This document shows positions 34,852 through 44,623 of a stretch of DNA of 64,000 nt, one piece after another. Position numbers and translations under genes: made by a program. Position 1 is the stretch's first letter. Each line of letters opens with the position of its first letter. A model generated the notes under the pieces. The model did no database searches. It was not told the origin of the DNA and saw only the letters and a program-made list of their open reading frames with translations. Origin of the DNA: Lacrimispora defluvii (lineage in GTDB: Bacteria; Bacillota; Clostridia; Lachnospirales; Lachnospiraceae); contig JAAOXG010000041.1 in the NCBI GenBank assembly GCA_013036995.1, forward strand, positions 89,643 through 153,642, written 5' to 3'.

Positions 34852-35988
34852 TTAATTGATATCATCTTTCTCTTTTCGGAACCCATTGATGTCGTGAACT
34901 AAGGTTTTCACGCTGTAAAGGAACCGGTCAAAGGCACCGAATTTATAAATGCTGATCACCAGCATTCCAACGGGAACAGCCAGTATCATTCCGGCAATCC
35001 CGCTTATTTTAAATCCCAGATACAGAAATAATAATGTCATTAACGGGTCAAGCCCCATGGTATCTCCTACGATCTTCGGCTGAATGATCTGTCTCAATAC
35101 CAGTGTCAGTACGTAAATCACAATCATGCCTACGCCAAAGGCGTACTCTCCTGAAACAATTCTAAGAATCGCCCAGGGTATCAGGATGGTACCAGTCCCA
35201 AGGATAGGAAGGAAATCAAGAATCGCAATAATGACCGCCAGTAAAAGTGCATACTTAACTCCCAGAACCAGAAATCCTGCTGCCAGTACACCTGCGATAA
35301 TAAACATTATCTTAAACTGAGCAAGAAAATAGCCTCCTACCAGATGCTTTACGTCCTTTTTCAGATAATCATAATATTTGGAAAATCCATCAGGAGTATA
35401 CCGGTGTAAAAAAACAAGAATTTTATCCCGTTCCACAATAAAAATATAGGAAGAAAATATGGTTACGACCGTGTAAACCAATGCTGCAGGAATACTCTTT
35501 ACCACATTGCCCGCAGCCATAAAGGTGGGCGATGCGATTTTCTGCACCATAACATTTAAATATTCTCCAATATGTGTTACAAATACATTCACCGAATCCT
35601 GAACTCCCCTGGGAAGAAAACGCAGCAGATCTTCTGCCGTCAGAAGCATCTTTTGAACCTCCACCCAGGCCGAATCATAGTAAAGGGGAATATCCTTCAC
35701 AAATCCTGCTGCTTCCGAAATCAGTTTTGATATGATTAAATAAAAAGCACCAATAATAAGAGCCAGTACTGCCACCACAATCAGCACAGAACTATGCTTT
35801 CTCACCAGTTTCAGGCGTTTCTCCAACAAACGCACCAGAGGATTGGCAATGACTGAAATCACCCAGCCAATCACGAATGGAAGAAAGAAATTCAGTATTC
35901 TTGGCCCCCAGATGCAGATTAAATAGGTAAACACAATAGGAATAATAATATTTAATAAGATTCTGCTATATTTTTTTACAAATTCCAT
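34852..35988 (-). CDS. AI-2E family transporter
   Basis: 378 residues with about eight membrane segments: paired helices at the N-terminus, a long amphipathic middle part, and a C-terminal bundle containing LAVIIAILDFLPILGTGTILIPWA and QPKIVGDTMGLDPLMTLL, both characteristic of the family. Members include AI-2 exporters, Na+/H+ antiporters and sporulation proteins of the YtvI type. The substrate cannot be assigned. It precedes the GH25 gene by 21 bp. Confidence 0.9.
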   Translation of the reverse strand: MEFVKKYSRILLNIIIPIVFTYLICIWGPRILNFFLPFVIGWVISVIANPLVRLLEKRLKLVRKHSSVLIVVAVLALIIGAFYLIISKLISEAAGFVKDIPLYYDSAWVEVQKMLLTAEDLLRFLPRGVQDSVNVFVTHIGEYLNVMVQKIASPTFMAAGNVVKSIPAALVYTVVTIFSSYIFIVERDKILVFLHRYTPDGFSKYYDYLKKDVKHLVGGYFLAQFKIMFIIAGVLAAGFLVLGVKYALLLAVIIAILDFLPILGTGTILIPWAILRIVSGEYAFGVGMIVIYVLTLVLRQIIQPKIVGDTMGLDPLMTLLFLYLGFKISGIAGMILAVPVGMLVISIYKFGAFDRFLYSVKTLVHDINGFRKEKDDIN

Positions 35989-36042
35989 GCTTATCTCCTG
36001 CCTTTATAATACCCCAAAAAGTCCAAGTGATAAATAGTCTGA

Positions 36043-37095
36043 TCAAAGAAATTTCTCCAGGAAATCATAAAGCTTTTCCATCTCCTCATCCGTACCAATG
36101 GTGATCCTTAAATAATTATCAAGCCTTGGCTGTTTAAAGTAACGAACGAAAATCTGTTTTTCTCTCAACGCCAGGTAAATATCTTCCGCTTTTTTCTCCT
36201 TATGACTGGCAAAAATAAAATTAGCCATGGAATCAGGGAATACAAAACCCAGGTCACTGAGACGTTTTTTCGCTTTCTCTCTTGTGGTTATAATTTTTTC
36301 AATCGTCTGTCTGAAATAACAATCATCCTTTACTGCTTCCGCTCCCAGAACCTGGGCTGGCATATTCATAGTATAGGAATTATAAGAATACTTCACATCG
36401 TTTAAAGCCTGTATCAGTTCTTTGTTACCCATGGCAAAACCGATACGCATTCCTGCCATAGACCGGGATTTGCTAAACGTCTGCACAACCAGCAGATTAT
36501 CGTACTTTTTAATCAGCCTGGCCGCACTTTCACCGCCAAAATCAATGTAAGCTTCATCCACAATCACAACTGACTCCTGATTGTGGGCGATGATGTCTTC
36601 CACTTCACTTAATGGCATAAAAACGCCAGTGGGCGCGTTGGGGTTCGGAAATATGATTCCCCCGTTCTCTTTATAATAATCTTCCTTACAAATGAGAAAA
36701 TGCTCATTAAGGACAGGTGTTTCAAAAGGAATATGAAACAGCTCCGCCCATACCTGATAGAAGGAATACGACACATCGGGAAATAAGACTGGTTTTTCAG
36801 AATTAAAAAATGTGAGAAATGACATGGCAATCACGTCATCAGACCCGACTCCCACAAAAATCTCATCTTCCTCCATCTGATAGTATTCACACAGTGCCTT
36901 TGTCAGAAGGTTGGAAGACGGATCCGGATATTTGCGGAACGTATCGTAATCCATCTCATCCATGGCCTTTTTTACCAGAGGTGATGGAGGATAAGGATTT
37001 TCATTGGTATTCAGTTTAATTAAGTTCCCGCCCTTTGGCTGTTCACCTGGAACATATGGGGTTACTGTTCGGATATTCGCCTGCCATGCTTTCAT
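36043..37095 (-). CDS. hisC: Histidinol-phosphate aminotransferase
   Basis: 350 residues, class I/II aminotransferase of the HisC size. It opens with the HisC motif VTPYVPGEQPKG...IKLNTNENPYPPSP. The PLP lysine lies in VVQTFSKSRSMAGMRIGFA (about residue 210), and the Asp/Tyr pair is in VIVDEAYIDFGG. It transfers the amino group from glutamate in histidine synthesis and may also act on aromatic keto acids. Its start overlaps the upstream aminotransferase by 4 bp. No other his gene is in the window. Confidence 0.9.
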   Translation of the reverse strand: MKAWQANIRTVTPYVPGEQPKGGNLIKLNTNENPYPPSPLVKKAMDEMDYDTFRKYPDPSSNLLTKALCEYYQMEEDEIFVGVGSDDVIAMSFLTFFNSEKPVLFPDVSYSFYQVWAELFHIPFETPVLNEHFLICKEDYYKENGGIIFPNPNAPTGVFMPLSEVEDIIAHNQESVVIVDEAYIDFGGESAARLIKKYDNLLVVQTFSKSRSMAGMRIGFAMGNKELIQALNDVKYSYNSYTMNMPAQVLGAEAVKDDCYFRQTIEKIITTREKAKKRLSDLGFVFPDSMANFIFASHKEKKAEDIYLALREKQIFVRYFKQPRLDNYLRITIGTDEEMEKLYDFLEKFL

Positions 37096-38300
37096 CTTAT
37101 GCCCTCCCGGTCTGCTGTAAGTCCATATTCCTGTGCAATTGCATGAAATGCAGGAAGTGAACGTTCAATCTGTTCATAAGATACACAATAAGCAATCCGA
37201 GCGTAACCAGGACATGCAAAAGCACTTCCCTGAACCAGAAGAACCCGGTGTTTTTTACAATACTCACAAAACAGTTTGTCATCTTCCGGAGTTTTTATAA
37301 ACAGATAAAATGCACCTTCCGGCTTGATACATTCAAATCCGTATTCTGTTAAACTGTTGTAAAGAAGCTCCCTGTTTTTATTATACGCAGACAAGTTCAC
37401 TTTTTCATCCACGCAGCGAAGAATCACTCTCTGCATCAGAGACGGAGCATTGACGCATCCCAGAACCCGGTTTGAAATGCTGGCAGCCGCAATCACTGCC
37501 TTTGAATCCTCCACCTCATCGGGAATGACCAGATATCCGATTCTTTCCCCTGGCAGAGATAAGGATTTGCTGTAGGAATAGCACACCACTGTATTTCTGT
37601 AAAACAGCGTCACATAAGGAACCTCAACACCGTCATAAGCAAGCTCCCTGTAAGGCTCATCTGAAATCAGGAGTATGGAAGATCCATACTCTTTTTCTTT
37701 TCGCTCCAGAATGGTACCAATCTCCCGAAGGGTTTCAGAAGAATAAACCACGCCCGTTGGGTTATTGGGAGTATTTATAATGACTGCCTTAGTCCTGTTT
37801 GTGATTCTGCTTTCAAATTCCAGGAGATTTGGCTGAAAGGTTTCTGTATTCGGCGGAACAACAGAAAGTACACCGTCATAATTGCGTACATAAGAACCGT
37901 ATTCCATAAAATAGGGGGCGAATACGATTACCTCATCACCAGGATCTAATATGGTCTTTAAAATCACGTTCAGACCGCTGGCGGCTCCTACCGTCATAAG
38001 GAGATTGCCACCATGAAAATGAGTCCCGAACCTTCGGTTGATGGACTGTGCTATGCCTTCTCTTACGTCATCAAAACCTGCATTGCTCATATATCCATGA
38101 ACCATGGTTGATTCTTCCTCGTTCATAATATCAAGTATGGCCTGCTTTACTGCTTCCGGTGCGGGCACATTGGGATTACCGAGGCTGAAATCATAGACAT
38201 TTTCTGCACCATATTCGGCAGCCATCTTCTTTCCCTCTTCAAACATGGCGCGGATGGCGGAATTGTTTTCTACAAGGGGTCTCATCTTGTCTGCTATCAT
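37092..38300 (-). CDS. Class I/II PLP-dependent aminotransferase
   Basis: 402 residues from ATG 38300, chosen for AAGGAAGG upstream. The family anchors are YDFSLGNPNVPAPE, NTPNNPTGVVYS, ISDEPYRELAYDG, the PLP lysine in CYSYSKSLSLPGERIGY, and RIAYCVS at the C-terminus. It is of the aspartate/aromatic aminotransferase group. The translational overlap with hisC suggests joint use in amino acid metabolism; substrate not assigned. Confidence 0.88.
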   Translation of the reverse strand: MIADKMRPLVENNSAIRAMFEEGKKMAAEYGAENVYDFSLGNPNVPAPEAVKQAILDIMNEEESTMVHGYMSNAGFDDVREGIAQSINRRFGTHFHGGNLLMTVGAASGLNVILKTILDPGDEVIVFAPYFMEYGSYVRNYDGVLSVVPPNTETFQPNLLEFESRITNRTKAVIINTPNNPTGVVYSSETLREIGTILERKEKEYGSSILLISDEPYRELAYDGVEVPYVTLFYRNTVVCYSYSKSLSLPGERIGYLVIPDEVEDSKAVIAAASISNRVLGCVNAPSLMQRVILRCVDEKVNLSAYNKNRELLYNSLTEYGFECIKPEGAFYLFIKTPEDDKLFCEYCKKHRVLLVQGSAFACPGYARIAYCVSYEQIERSLPAFHAIAQEYGLTADREGIR

Positions 38301-38376
38301 ATCATTATTCCTTCCTTTATCCTGAAATGGTTTACGTGGATTATAACACATATGAAAAAAGAGGTCTATTCTTTAT

Positions 38377-41300
38377 TTACAATTCCTGATCTGTACTAAG
38401 GGCATTTTTTATCAGGGAATCCTTTACCCTGTCATAGCATTCCTCAAAGTCGTCATCCTGAACCCGGATTACAGTTAAACCTGCACGGACAGGAAGCAGT
38501 GCTTTGGATACCTTACTCATCATCTGATATCTTAATTCCTTTAAAATGCGCCTGCATTTTACCTTAATATCTTCTTCTTTAATATTCCGGCACAGAATCA
38601 GGATTTCATAATCCCCATCCAGACACATAATATCGTCTTCTCTGAAAAACCGCTTCATGAACAATGCCTGTTCCAGAAATGCCTGTCTGGCCGAATTTCC
38701 TGCAGGGTCATTGTTTCCACCTTGAAAGGAAAACAGTAAAAGACCTGAAGTTAAAAATCTGTGGCGTGATAAATAATTCTGCATCCTCCCCACTGCCCCA
38801 TCACGATTCTGGAAGAGCTGTACTCCCTCTGGCAGTAACGGAGTTCTGCATTCTTCCACCTGACTATATAACTCGCCAAGTTCCTCAATATCCAGCATCA
38901 CTCCATAAAGGAAACTGTCTCCTGATTTCACAGACAATCTGGAATGGCAAAGAATCCATTTGTATCCGTTGCGGGTCAGGATCCGGTACTCTACGCCCTT
39001 TAAGCTCTCATCAGGACTTAAGGTCTCCGTCATGAGCCTGATTTTTTCCCTATCACCCGGGTGTATCATATTTAAAAGCCGATTCTGGAAGAGCTCATTC
39101 AGCTCATCATTGCTATAGCCAAGTATCTCAAGGAATCGGGGGCTTGTATACAAGAACTCCATATCTTCGGATTTTCTGCAGCGGTAATATCCGCCCAGCA
39201 TACCGGAGCTTAAAAATTCCAGTTCGTCATTTTTAAACCGCAGGGTTCTGTTGGCTTCCTGAAGACGCTTCTGTGCCAGTACCGTATCTGTAATATCCAT
39301 ACAGGCACTTACAATTGCAAATCTTCCGTCTTCCGCCTGTACCACCCGGCCCTTGGCCATCATCCACAGCCAGGTTCCATCTTTTTTTCTCAGCCTGTGA
39401 CGGAACGTGTATTCCATTCCTGGAGCCATAAAGCGAAGCGTATTACTCTGTATCATGTTAAAATCTTCCGGGTGCAGTAGGTTTCGTCCTAACCCATCGG
39501 TCTCCCTGGCAAATTCCTCATAAGAATCGTAATTTAAAATACGAAGCATCTCATTATTGGCAAAATACAAAGGCAGCCCCTTATCACAGTAAACTCCAAT
39601 TAAACCGCCTGGTGCCATCTGGGCAAAAACCGCGCTTGCTGCCCATTGATTCTCTTCTGCAATATTATTAAAGGAGATATTCTTACCGGCAATCTTCAAT
39701 ACATCTCTTAACATGTTCTGGGAGTCTTTCAGCTTCTGTCTCTGCTCCATCTGTTCTGTCGCATCTCTTACTGCCCCATAGTAAAGACGGTGATCATCCT
39801 GTTCCCGTAAAAAGAAGACGCGCAGATGCACCCACATTAATTCTCCGCTGGTGCGGTAACGGCGAAATGTTCCTTCTGCCCCCTGCAGCGGATTGTTATA
39901 TGCCTCCTCAAAAATATTCAGAACCCAGTCCATATCGTCTCTGTATACCTTGTTTAACACATACCGTTTCCGTTCTTCCATATCAATGGGATTATCTCCG
40001 GTTACACGGTAATATTCCTCATTCACACGGAGAATCTCACAGCGGTCCTCGTAGATCTCATACAATGCAATGGCGCCAAGCATGTTATTAAGCATGGCTT
40101 CACTGATGATATTCTCATTAAACAGATCTTCCAGTTTCAGCTGCTTTAGCTGCCGTGCCTGAATTCCCCTGTAATCTAAATTGTTGTCTTCATCCAGTAG
40201 TTTTTCTAATACGTGAACCGGGAGGGGCTCATGGTAATAAAAGCCCTGTCCGTAAATGCATCCGATATTGATCAGGAAATCAACCTGTTCCTTTTCTTCC
40301 ACACCCTCTGCTATGACCTTTAACTGCATCACTCTGGCCATCCGGACAATGGTTTCCAAGATCCCCATCCCTCTTCCCTTGCTGTTCTCGTTCATATCAA
40401 GGAATTTGGTATCAATCTTGATTACATCCACATTCACATCCTTTAACATGTTTAAGGAGGAATACCCGCTTCCAAAATCATCCATAAATACAGGAAAACC
40501 GGCCCTGCGCAGATCTTCCACAACTTTCCGGATCAGATCGTAATCTTCTGCATAGGCACTTTCCGTAATCTCAATCTCCAGATATTTGGGATCAATCTCG
40601 TAGCGGCTTACCAGCTGTTTAAACTTCTCTACAACATCAATGGCATAAATATCCATGCGGGACATATTAACCGAAATCGGGATGGGACGCCTTCCCTCTT
40701 TAATCCAGGTGCTTAGCTGCCTGCATACCATCTCCCAGACATACACGTCAAGGTATGTAATAAAGCCGTTCTGCTCCAGCAGCGGAATAAATTCTCCGGG
40801 TGATATCACCCCTCTCTGGGGGTGCTGCCATCTGACTAAGGATTCCAGACCAATAATCCTGCCTGTCAGCATATTGCACTGGGGCTGGGCATAGAATATA
40901 AATTCCTTCTTCTCAAGTGCCCGCTGAATTTCAGAAAGCAGAACCTGATCACTTTCCATCTTCCGCTTCATTCCCGGATCATACCAGCCCACACGTTTCG
41001 TATAATTGCCCTTTACAGAATTAAGCGCTATGGCAGCCCTGTCGTACATCATGCTTACCGGAAGGCTTAAATCCTCAATCCGGTACACACAAAATGCCGG
41101 CATAAATCCTGCATTGCCCCCATACTGCTTGGCATAGATGTTAATCACATCCTCCAGCTCTTCCAGCACGGACAAATCTTCTGGAATGAGGATAACAAAA
41201 TCATCTCCCCCCATATAACCGGCGACAGAAGAGTAAAACTTCTCGATCTCTTTTAAATAATCGCCAATTCTTATTAGGAAACGGTCCCCTTCCTCTTCTC

Positions 41301-42192
41301 CGTACCATTCATTAAACAGCTTAAAATGCTCAATGTCGATTGCCACCATAAAAAAACCAGTGGAATCTGTATTTTTCAAAAGATAATCTGCTTTCTCAAA
41401 AAATGGCCCATAACGGTAAAGACCAGTCATGGAATCCGTCTCTTCCCTTATCTCCCTGAGCCGTCTTTCCTCTTCTTCATCCTTCTTCTTTCGCTCATCG
41501 ATATCCTGGATATAACACATAATGATGGCATCTTTATCCGGATCTTCTCCGCTGCGGAATAAAACCAGAATCAGATTCATCCAGCAGTATCCATCACCTG
41601 GCATCTTTCTGCGGAATTCTCCCCTTAATACCCGGTCGCTGTCCCTTAAACGGGAGGCCATGGAAGATAAATCCCAAAATTCTTCAAAGCTCTGCTTTTC
41701 ATCGGGATGCACCATGAAATTCAGTGCTTCCGTAAGAATCTGATCCAACCGGCCTTCCTCAGGAGACAATTCCAGTTTTTCGCTATCATGAAATAAAACT
41801 TTATAAGTATTCGCTAAAAAATTAAGTTCCAGCAATCCGTCATATACCGTTGACTCCGTCAGATAATAAAACAGATTTTTATTTTTTTCATCTACCGGCC
41901 GTGACATAATAAGCCTGCAGTTTTCACTGCCCGGCCAGTCAATCTGCCCGGAAGAAATTGCCATCCAGGCCTGAGAGGCAGTATTATAAGAAATCACCGG
42001 ACCGCTGTTCTCACCTGTCCAGGGGCATTCCGTACAGGGAGCCGATTTTACTCCTATTCCTTGATAGCAGTGCATTCCTACCTGTAAATTCGGATAATAT
42101 AATTTTGCCATATCATTCAGATATACAATCTTGTAATCCTGGTCAATTATGTAAATACCAGCTTCTCCGTTTTCACACGACATACGCTTCAT
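38377..42192 (-). CDS. Multi-PAS GGDEF/EAL signalling protein
   Basis: 1271 residues from ATG 42192. Order: an N-terminal PAS-like sensor with a Cys cluster (HCYQGIGVKSAPCTECPW), a second PAS region, a GGDEF domain (about 245-405; signature degenerate, GGDDF), an EAL domain (about 420-665) and then three further PAS/PAC modules to the C-terminus. EAL catalytic residues look intact: GLESLVRW, ISVNMS, EITES, MDDFGSGYSS, IKID, AEGVE, GQGF. It probably hydrolyses c-di-GMP, with the GGDEF serving as a GTP sensor or being weakly active. No membrane segment, so cytoplasmic. Monocistronic with its own strong promoter. Confidence 0.9.
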   Translation of the reverse strand: MKRMSCENGEAGIYIIDQDYKIVYLNDMAKLYYPNLQVGMHCYQGIGVKSAPCTECPWTGENSGPVISYNTASQAWMAISSGQIDWPGSENCRLIMSRPVDEKNKNLFYYLTESTVYDGLLELNFLANTYKVLFHDSEKLELSPEEGRLDQILTEALNFMVHPDEKQSFEEFWDLSSMASRLRDSDRVLRGEFRRKMPGDGYCWMNLILVLFRSGEDPDKDAIIMCYIQDIDERKKKDEEEERRLREIREETDSMTGLYRYGPFFEKADYLLKNTDSTGFFMVAIDIEHFKLFNEWYGEEEGDRFLIRIGDYLKEIEKFYSSVAGYMGGDDFVILIPEDLSVLEELEDVINIYAKQYGGNAGFMPAFCVYRIEDLSLPVSMMYDRAAIALNSVKGNYTKRVGWYDPGMKRKMESDQVLLSEIQRALEKKEFIFYAQPQCNMLTGRIIGLESLVRWQHPQRGVISPGEFIPLLEQNGFITYLDVYVWEMVCRQLSTWIKEGRRPIPISVNMSRMDIYAIDVVEKFKQLVSRYEIDPKYLEIEITESAYAEDYDLIRKVVEDLRRAGFPVFMDDFGSGYSSLNMLKDVNVDVIKIDTKFLDMNENSKGRGMGILETIVRMARVMQLKVIAEGVEEKEQVDFLINIGCIYGQGFYYHEPLPVHVLEKLLDEDNNLDYRGIQARQLKQLKLEDLFNENIISEAMLNNMLGAIALYEIYEDRCEILRVNEEYYRVTGDNPIDMEERKRYVLNKVYRDDMDWVLNIFEEAYNNPLQGAEGTFRRYRTSGELMWVHLRVFFLREQDDHRLYYGAVRDATEQMEQRQKLKDSQNMLRDVLKIAGKNISFNNIAEENQWAASAVFAQMAPGGLIGVYCDKGLPLYFANNEMLRILNYDSYEEFARETDGLGRNLLHPEDFNMIQSNTLRFMAPGMEYTFRHRLRKKDGTWLWMMAKGRVVQAEDGRFAIVSACMDITDTVLAQKRLQEANRTLRFKNDELEFLSSGMLGGYYRCRKSEDMEFLYTSPRFLEILGYSNDELNELFQNRLLNMIHPGDREKIRLMTETLSPDESLKGVEYRILTRNGYKWILCHSRLSVKSGDSFLYGVMLDIEELGELYSQVEECRTPLLPEGVQLFQNRDGAVGRMQNYLSRHRFLTSGLLLFSFQGGNNDPAGNSARQAFLEQALFMKRFFREDDIMCLDGDYEILILCRNIKEEDIKVKCRRILKELRYQMMSKVSKALLPVRAGLTVIRVQDDDFEECYDRVKDSLIKNALSTDQEL

Positions 42193-42246
42193 AAGCTCCC
42201 GCCTCTCCTGCAATATATCTTCTTTGCAGTAACTAAATTAAGGTAT

Positions 42247-42276
42247 ATTATAGTATGAAAATGTAGTTTTCGTCAA
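42247..42276 (-). promoter_or_regulatory. Promoter of the PAS/GGDEF/EAL gene
   Basis: TTGACG (42271-42276), 18-base spacer, TATAAT (42247-42252) on the minus strand. The AT-rich stretch 42277-42543 upstream of it contains no gene or recognised site. Confidence 0.75.
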
Positions 42277-42543
42277 CACGTTAGCAATATACCGTAGCAG
42301 AATTTTTATTCATAACAAATCATAATTATTCACATTTTATCAAATTGCGGCCCAAATATATTTCTATAATCATAATTACTTTAGGTATCTTTTTCCTGTT
42401 TCCATGATAAACAGGGAATTTCACGTTCCTGTAAATTAAGCCTGACTATTGATGATCAGACGAAATATTTTTAATTCCAGGGTTTAATATGCAAAGATTT
42501 TTACTTATTTTATAAATAAATATTTTTATGGAATAAGCAAAAA

Positions 42544-42604
42544 GCATGACAGCCACGGAAGCTGTCAGTTTTTCTCAGACGGCTTCCCGGAACGGCTGTC
42601 ATGC
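42544..42604 (-). terminator. Terminator of the ligase/DapF-like operon
   Basis: An 11-bp stem GCATGACAGCC (42544-42554) with GGCTGTCATGC (42594-42604) encloses an inner GGAAGC/GCTTCC stem. The minus strand continues into a U-run, 15 bases after the DapF-like stop. Confidence 0.85.
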
Positions 42605-42618
42605 CTAAATATTTCTTT

Positions 42619-43479
42619 TTACTGAAGTGCCTTCACTTGTTCTGCAAATTCATGAGACAGGATAAATTTGCCTACATAACCTACTTCTCCTGTCATCAGA
42701 ACACTATAATCTTCCTTGATTTCCACTTCCAGAACCCCGCCTGGCATATGCACATACATCTTTGGATCTGTCAGTCCCATACGGTATGCGGCTCCTGCTG
42801 CTGCGCAGCCGCTGGTTCCGGAGGCAAGGGTATAACCGGCTCCTCTTTCATAGATCTCAATCTCAATATTGGTGCGGTCCAGCACCTTTAAAAGCTGGGT
42901 ATTAATCCGTTCCGGAAAATACCCGGCATTTTCAGAATGTTTGCCGATCCGGCATACCAGATCCTTTGATATATCATTTAACCAGATTACACAGTGGGGA
43001 TTTCCGATGCTTACACAGGTAACGCGGTAAGGGATGCTGCCAAACAGCATGGTTTCATTCAAAACCTCTCTTCTTGGGCCTGTAACAGGTATTTCATCGC
43101 TGTAAAAGCTGAGTCTGCCCATGGAAACTTTAATCTTGGTTCCTTCTTCATTTAAATACTGGATGGTCTGCTCCCCGCTTAAGGTGTTGATTACAAACTT
43201 ATTCTTCTGGACATAACCGGCATCCTTTAAATATTTTCCAAATATCCGCACACCGTTTCCGCTTAGCTCCGCTTCACTTCCATCGGGATTTAATATTTTT
43301 ACTTCCAGCTTATCCTGCCCCATAATGGGTCCAACCAGCAGCCCGTCTGAGCCAACACCGAAGTTCCGGTCACAAATCAGCCGGATATTCTCCTTTGTCA
43401 GTTTGCATTCATTTTTATTGGGATCAAATATAAGATAATCATTTCCAAGACCATGATATTTTTCCAAAGTTATATTCAT
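42619..43479 (-). CDS. DapF-family protein lacking both catalytic cysteines
   Basis: 286 residues with the whole diaminopimelate epimerase fold: KYHGLGNDYLIF, RNFGVGSDGLL, GNPHCVIWL and YERGAGYTLASGTSG. In true DapF the two racemising Cys lie in CGN and CGTG. Here both are Ser (Ser73 in ELSGNGVR; Ser220 in LASGTSGC). The real dapF is elsewhere in the window (23675), so this is a paralogue with changed chemistry: perhaps an isomerase or dehydratase, or an epimerase for another substrate. It overlaps the D-Ala-D-Ala-ligase-like gene by 4 bp. Length is slightly above DapF. Annotation pipelines will probably call it dapF. Confidence 0.85.
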   Translation of the reverse strand: MNITLEKYHGLGNDYLIFDPNKNECKLTKENIRLICDRNFGVGSDGLLVGPIMGQDKLEVKILNPDGSEAELSGNGVRIFGKYLKDAGYVQKNKFVINTLSGEQTIQYLNEEGTKIKVSMGRLSFYSDEIPVTGPRREVLNETMLFGSIPYRVTCVSIGNPHCVIWLNDISKDLVCRIGKHSENAGYFPERINTQLLKVLDRTNIEIEIYERGAGYTLASGTSGCAAAGAAYRMGLTDPKMYVHMPGGVLEVEIKEDYSVLMTGEVGYVGKFILSHEFAEQVKALQ

Positions 43480-44501
43480 TCTAATGCCCCTTTCCCATGT
43501 CTGACAATTAAGTCACACAGTTCCTGATAAGAGATTCCTGCAGCTTTTGCTTCCTGGGGAAGTAAGCTGTAAGGTGTCATCCCTGGTAATGTATTTGCTT
43601 CCAGACAGTAAATACTGCCATCCTGTTTCATCATAAAATCCACTCTGGAGTAATAACCAAGTGAAAGAACCTTATGTACTTTTACAGCCAGATCCGCCAG
43701 ATGATCCGCTTCCTCTTTTGATAGGCTGGCAGGACAGATCTCCTCTGTCTTACCCGGCTGGTATTTGTTCTCATAATTATAAAAGCCGCTTATGGGCTTA
43801 ATCTCAATAGCCGGAAGTGCTGTTCCTCCAAGTATACCCACTGAAAATTCCCTGCCGTTAACTTTCGCCTCGGCAAGCACCGTGTTTTCACAGGAAAATG
43901 CAGTCTCAAGTGCCTTCTTCCACTGCCCTTCCTCTTCCACCATGGTTACTCCAACACTGGACCCGCAACCGCATGGTTTGACAACACAGGGAAATACAAA
44001 AGGCTCTGCGTCGGATCCTTTTTCATAAAGTCTCCATTCAGGAGTTGGAATATTCTCCTCCAGCATTAAAAGCTTAGCCAGATGCTTATCCATTGCTTTA
44101 AAGCAGCCTTCGAATCCGGTTCCCGTATAAGGAATCCCAAAACCGTCAAGAATTGCCTGAATCTGGCCGTTTTCTCCTGCCCCTCCATGAAGGGCCAGAA
44201 AAACCATCTCCGACTCCATACATGCTTCCATCACCCGGTTTCCCATAATTCCGCGTAAGCTGCCCCTCCGTTTCACATGTTCTAAATCAGGAGCGCTCTC
44301 GCCAATGTGACTGGAAAATTCCATGCCGTCCTTTAAACGGTAAAACCGGATTTCTTCTCCGTCCGGAATTCCCAGATAAGAATCTATCAGACATACTTCA
44401 TGCCCCTTCTCCATCAGCGCATTTGTAATCATGGCTCCTGAGGATAAGGACACTTCCCGTTCCGGGCTGTATCCGCCCGCCAGTACTGCTATTTTCATCA
44501 T
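43476..44501 (-). CDS. D-alanine--D-alanine ligase family protein
   Basis: 341 residues, ATP-grasp. N-terminal GGYSPEREVSLSSG, nucleotide and serine loop CGCGSSVGVT, the Tyr loop GFYNYENKYQPG and the metal end CLEANTLPGMTPYSLLPQEA are all present. The Tyr-type loop points to a D-Ala-D-Ala rather than D-Ala-D-Lac product. It is coupled by a 4-bp overlap to the Ser/Ser DapF-like gene, so it may ligate an unusual amino acid. A second, housekeeping ddl may exist outside this window. No vanH/vanX-like neighbours. Confidence 0.87.
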   Translation of the reverse strand: MMKIAVLAGGYSPEREVSLSSGAMITNALMEKGHEVCLIDSYLGIPDGEEIRFYRLKDGMEFSSHIGESAPDLEHVKRRGSLRGIMGNRVMEACMESEMVFLALHGGAGENGQIQAILDGFGIPYTGTGFEGCFKAMDKHLAKLLMLEENIPTPEWRLYEKGSDAEPFVFPCVVKPCGCGSSVGVTMVEEEGQWKKALETAFSCENTVLAEAKVNGREFSVGILGGTALPAIEIKPISGFYNYENKYQPGKTEEICPASLSKEEADHLADLAVKVHKVLSLGYYSRVDFMMKQDGSIYCLEANTLPGMTPYSLLPQEAKAAGISYQELCDLIVRHGKGALE

Positions 44502-44623
44502 TCATTCCTTTTCATTCCAGTATTTGATTGATACTATCTATTATAAACAGCACTTTCCAGCATTTCTATTAATATAATGCTTTATATATTGCAAATAGTG
44601 TTGTATTATAAAACGGAAGGGAG

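Noticed and set aside
43476..44501. Vancomycin-resistance-type ligase operon
   Set aside because: The Tyr loop is of the D-Ala-D-Ala type and no vanH, vanX, vanT or two-component genes are adjacent.
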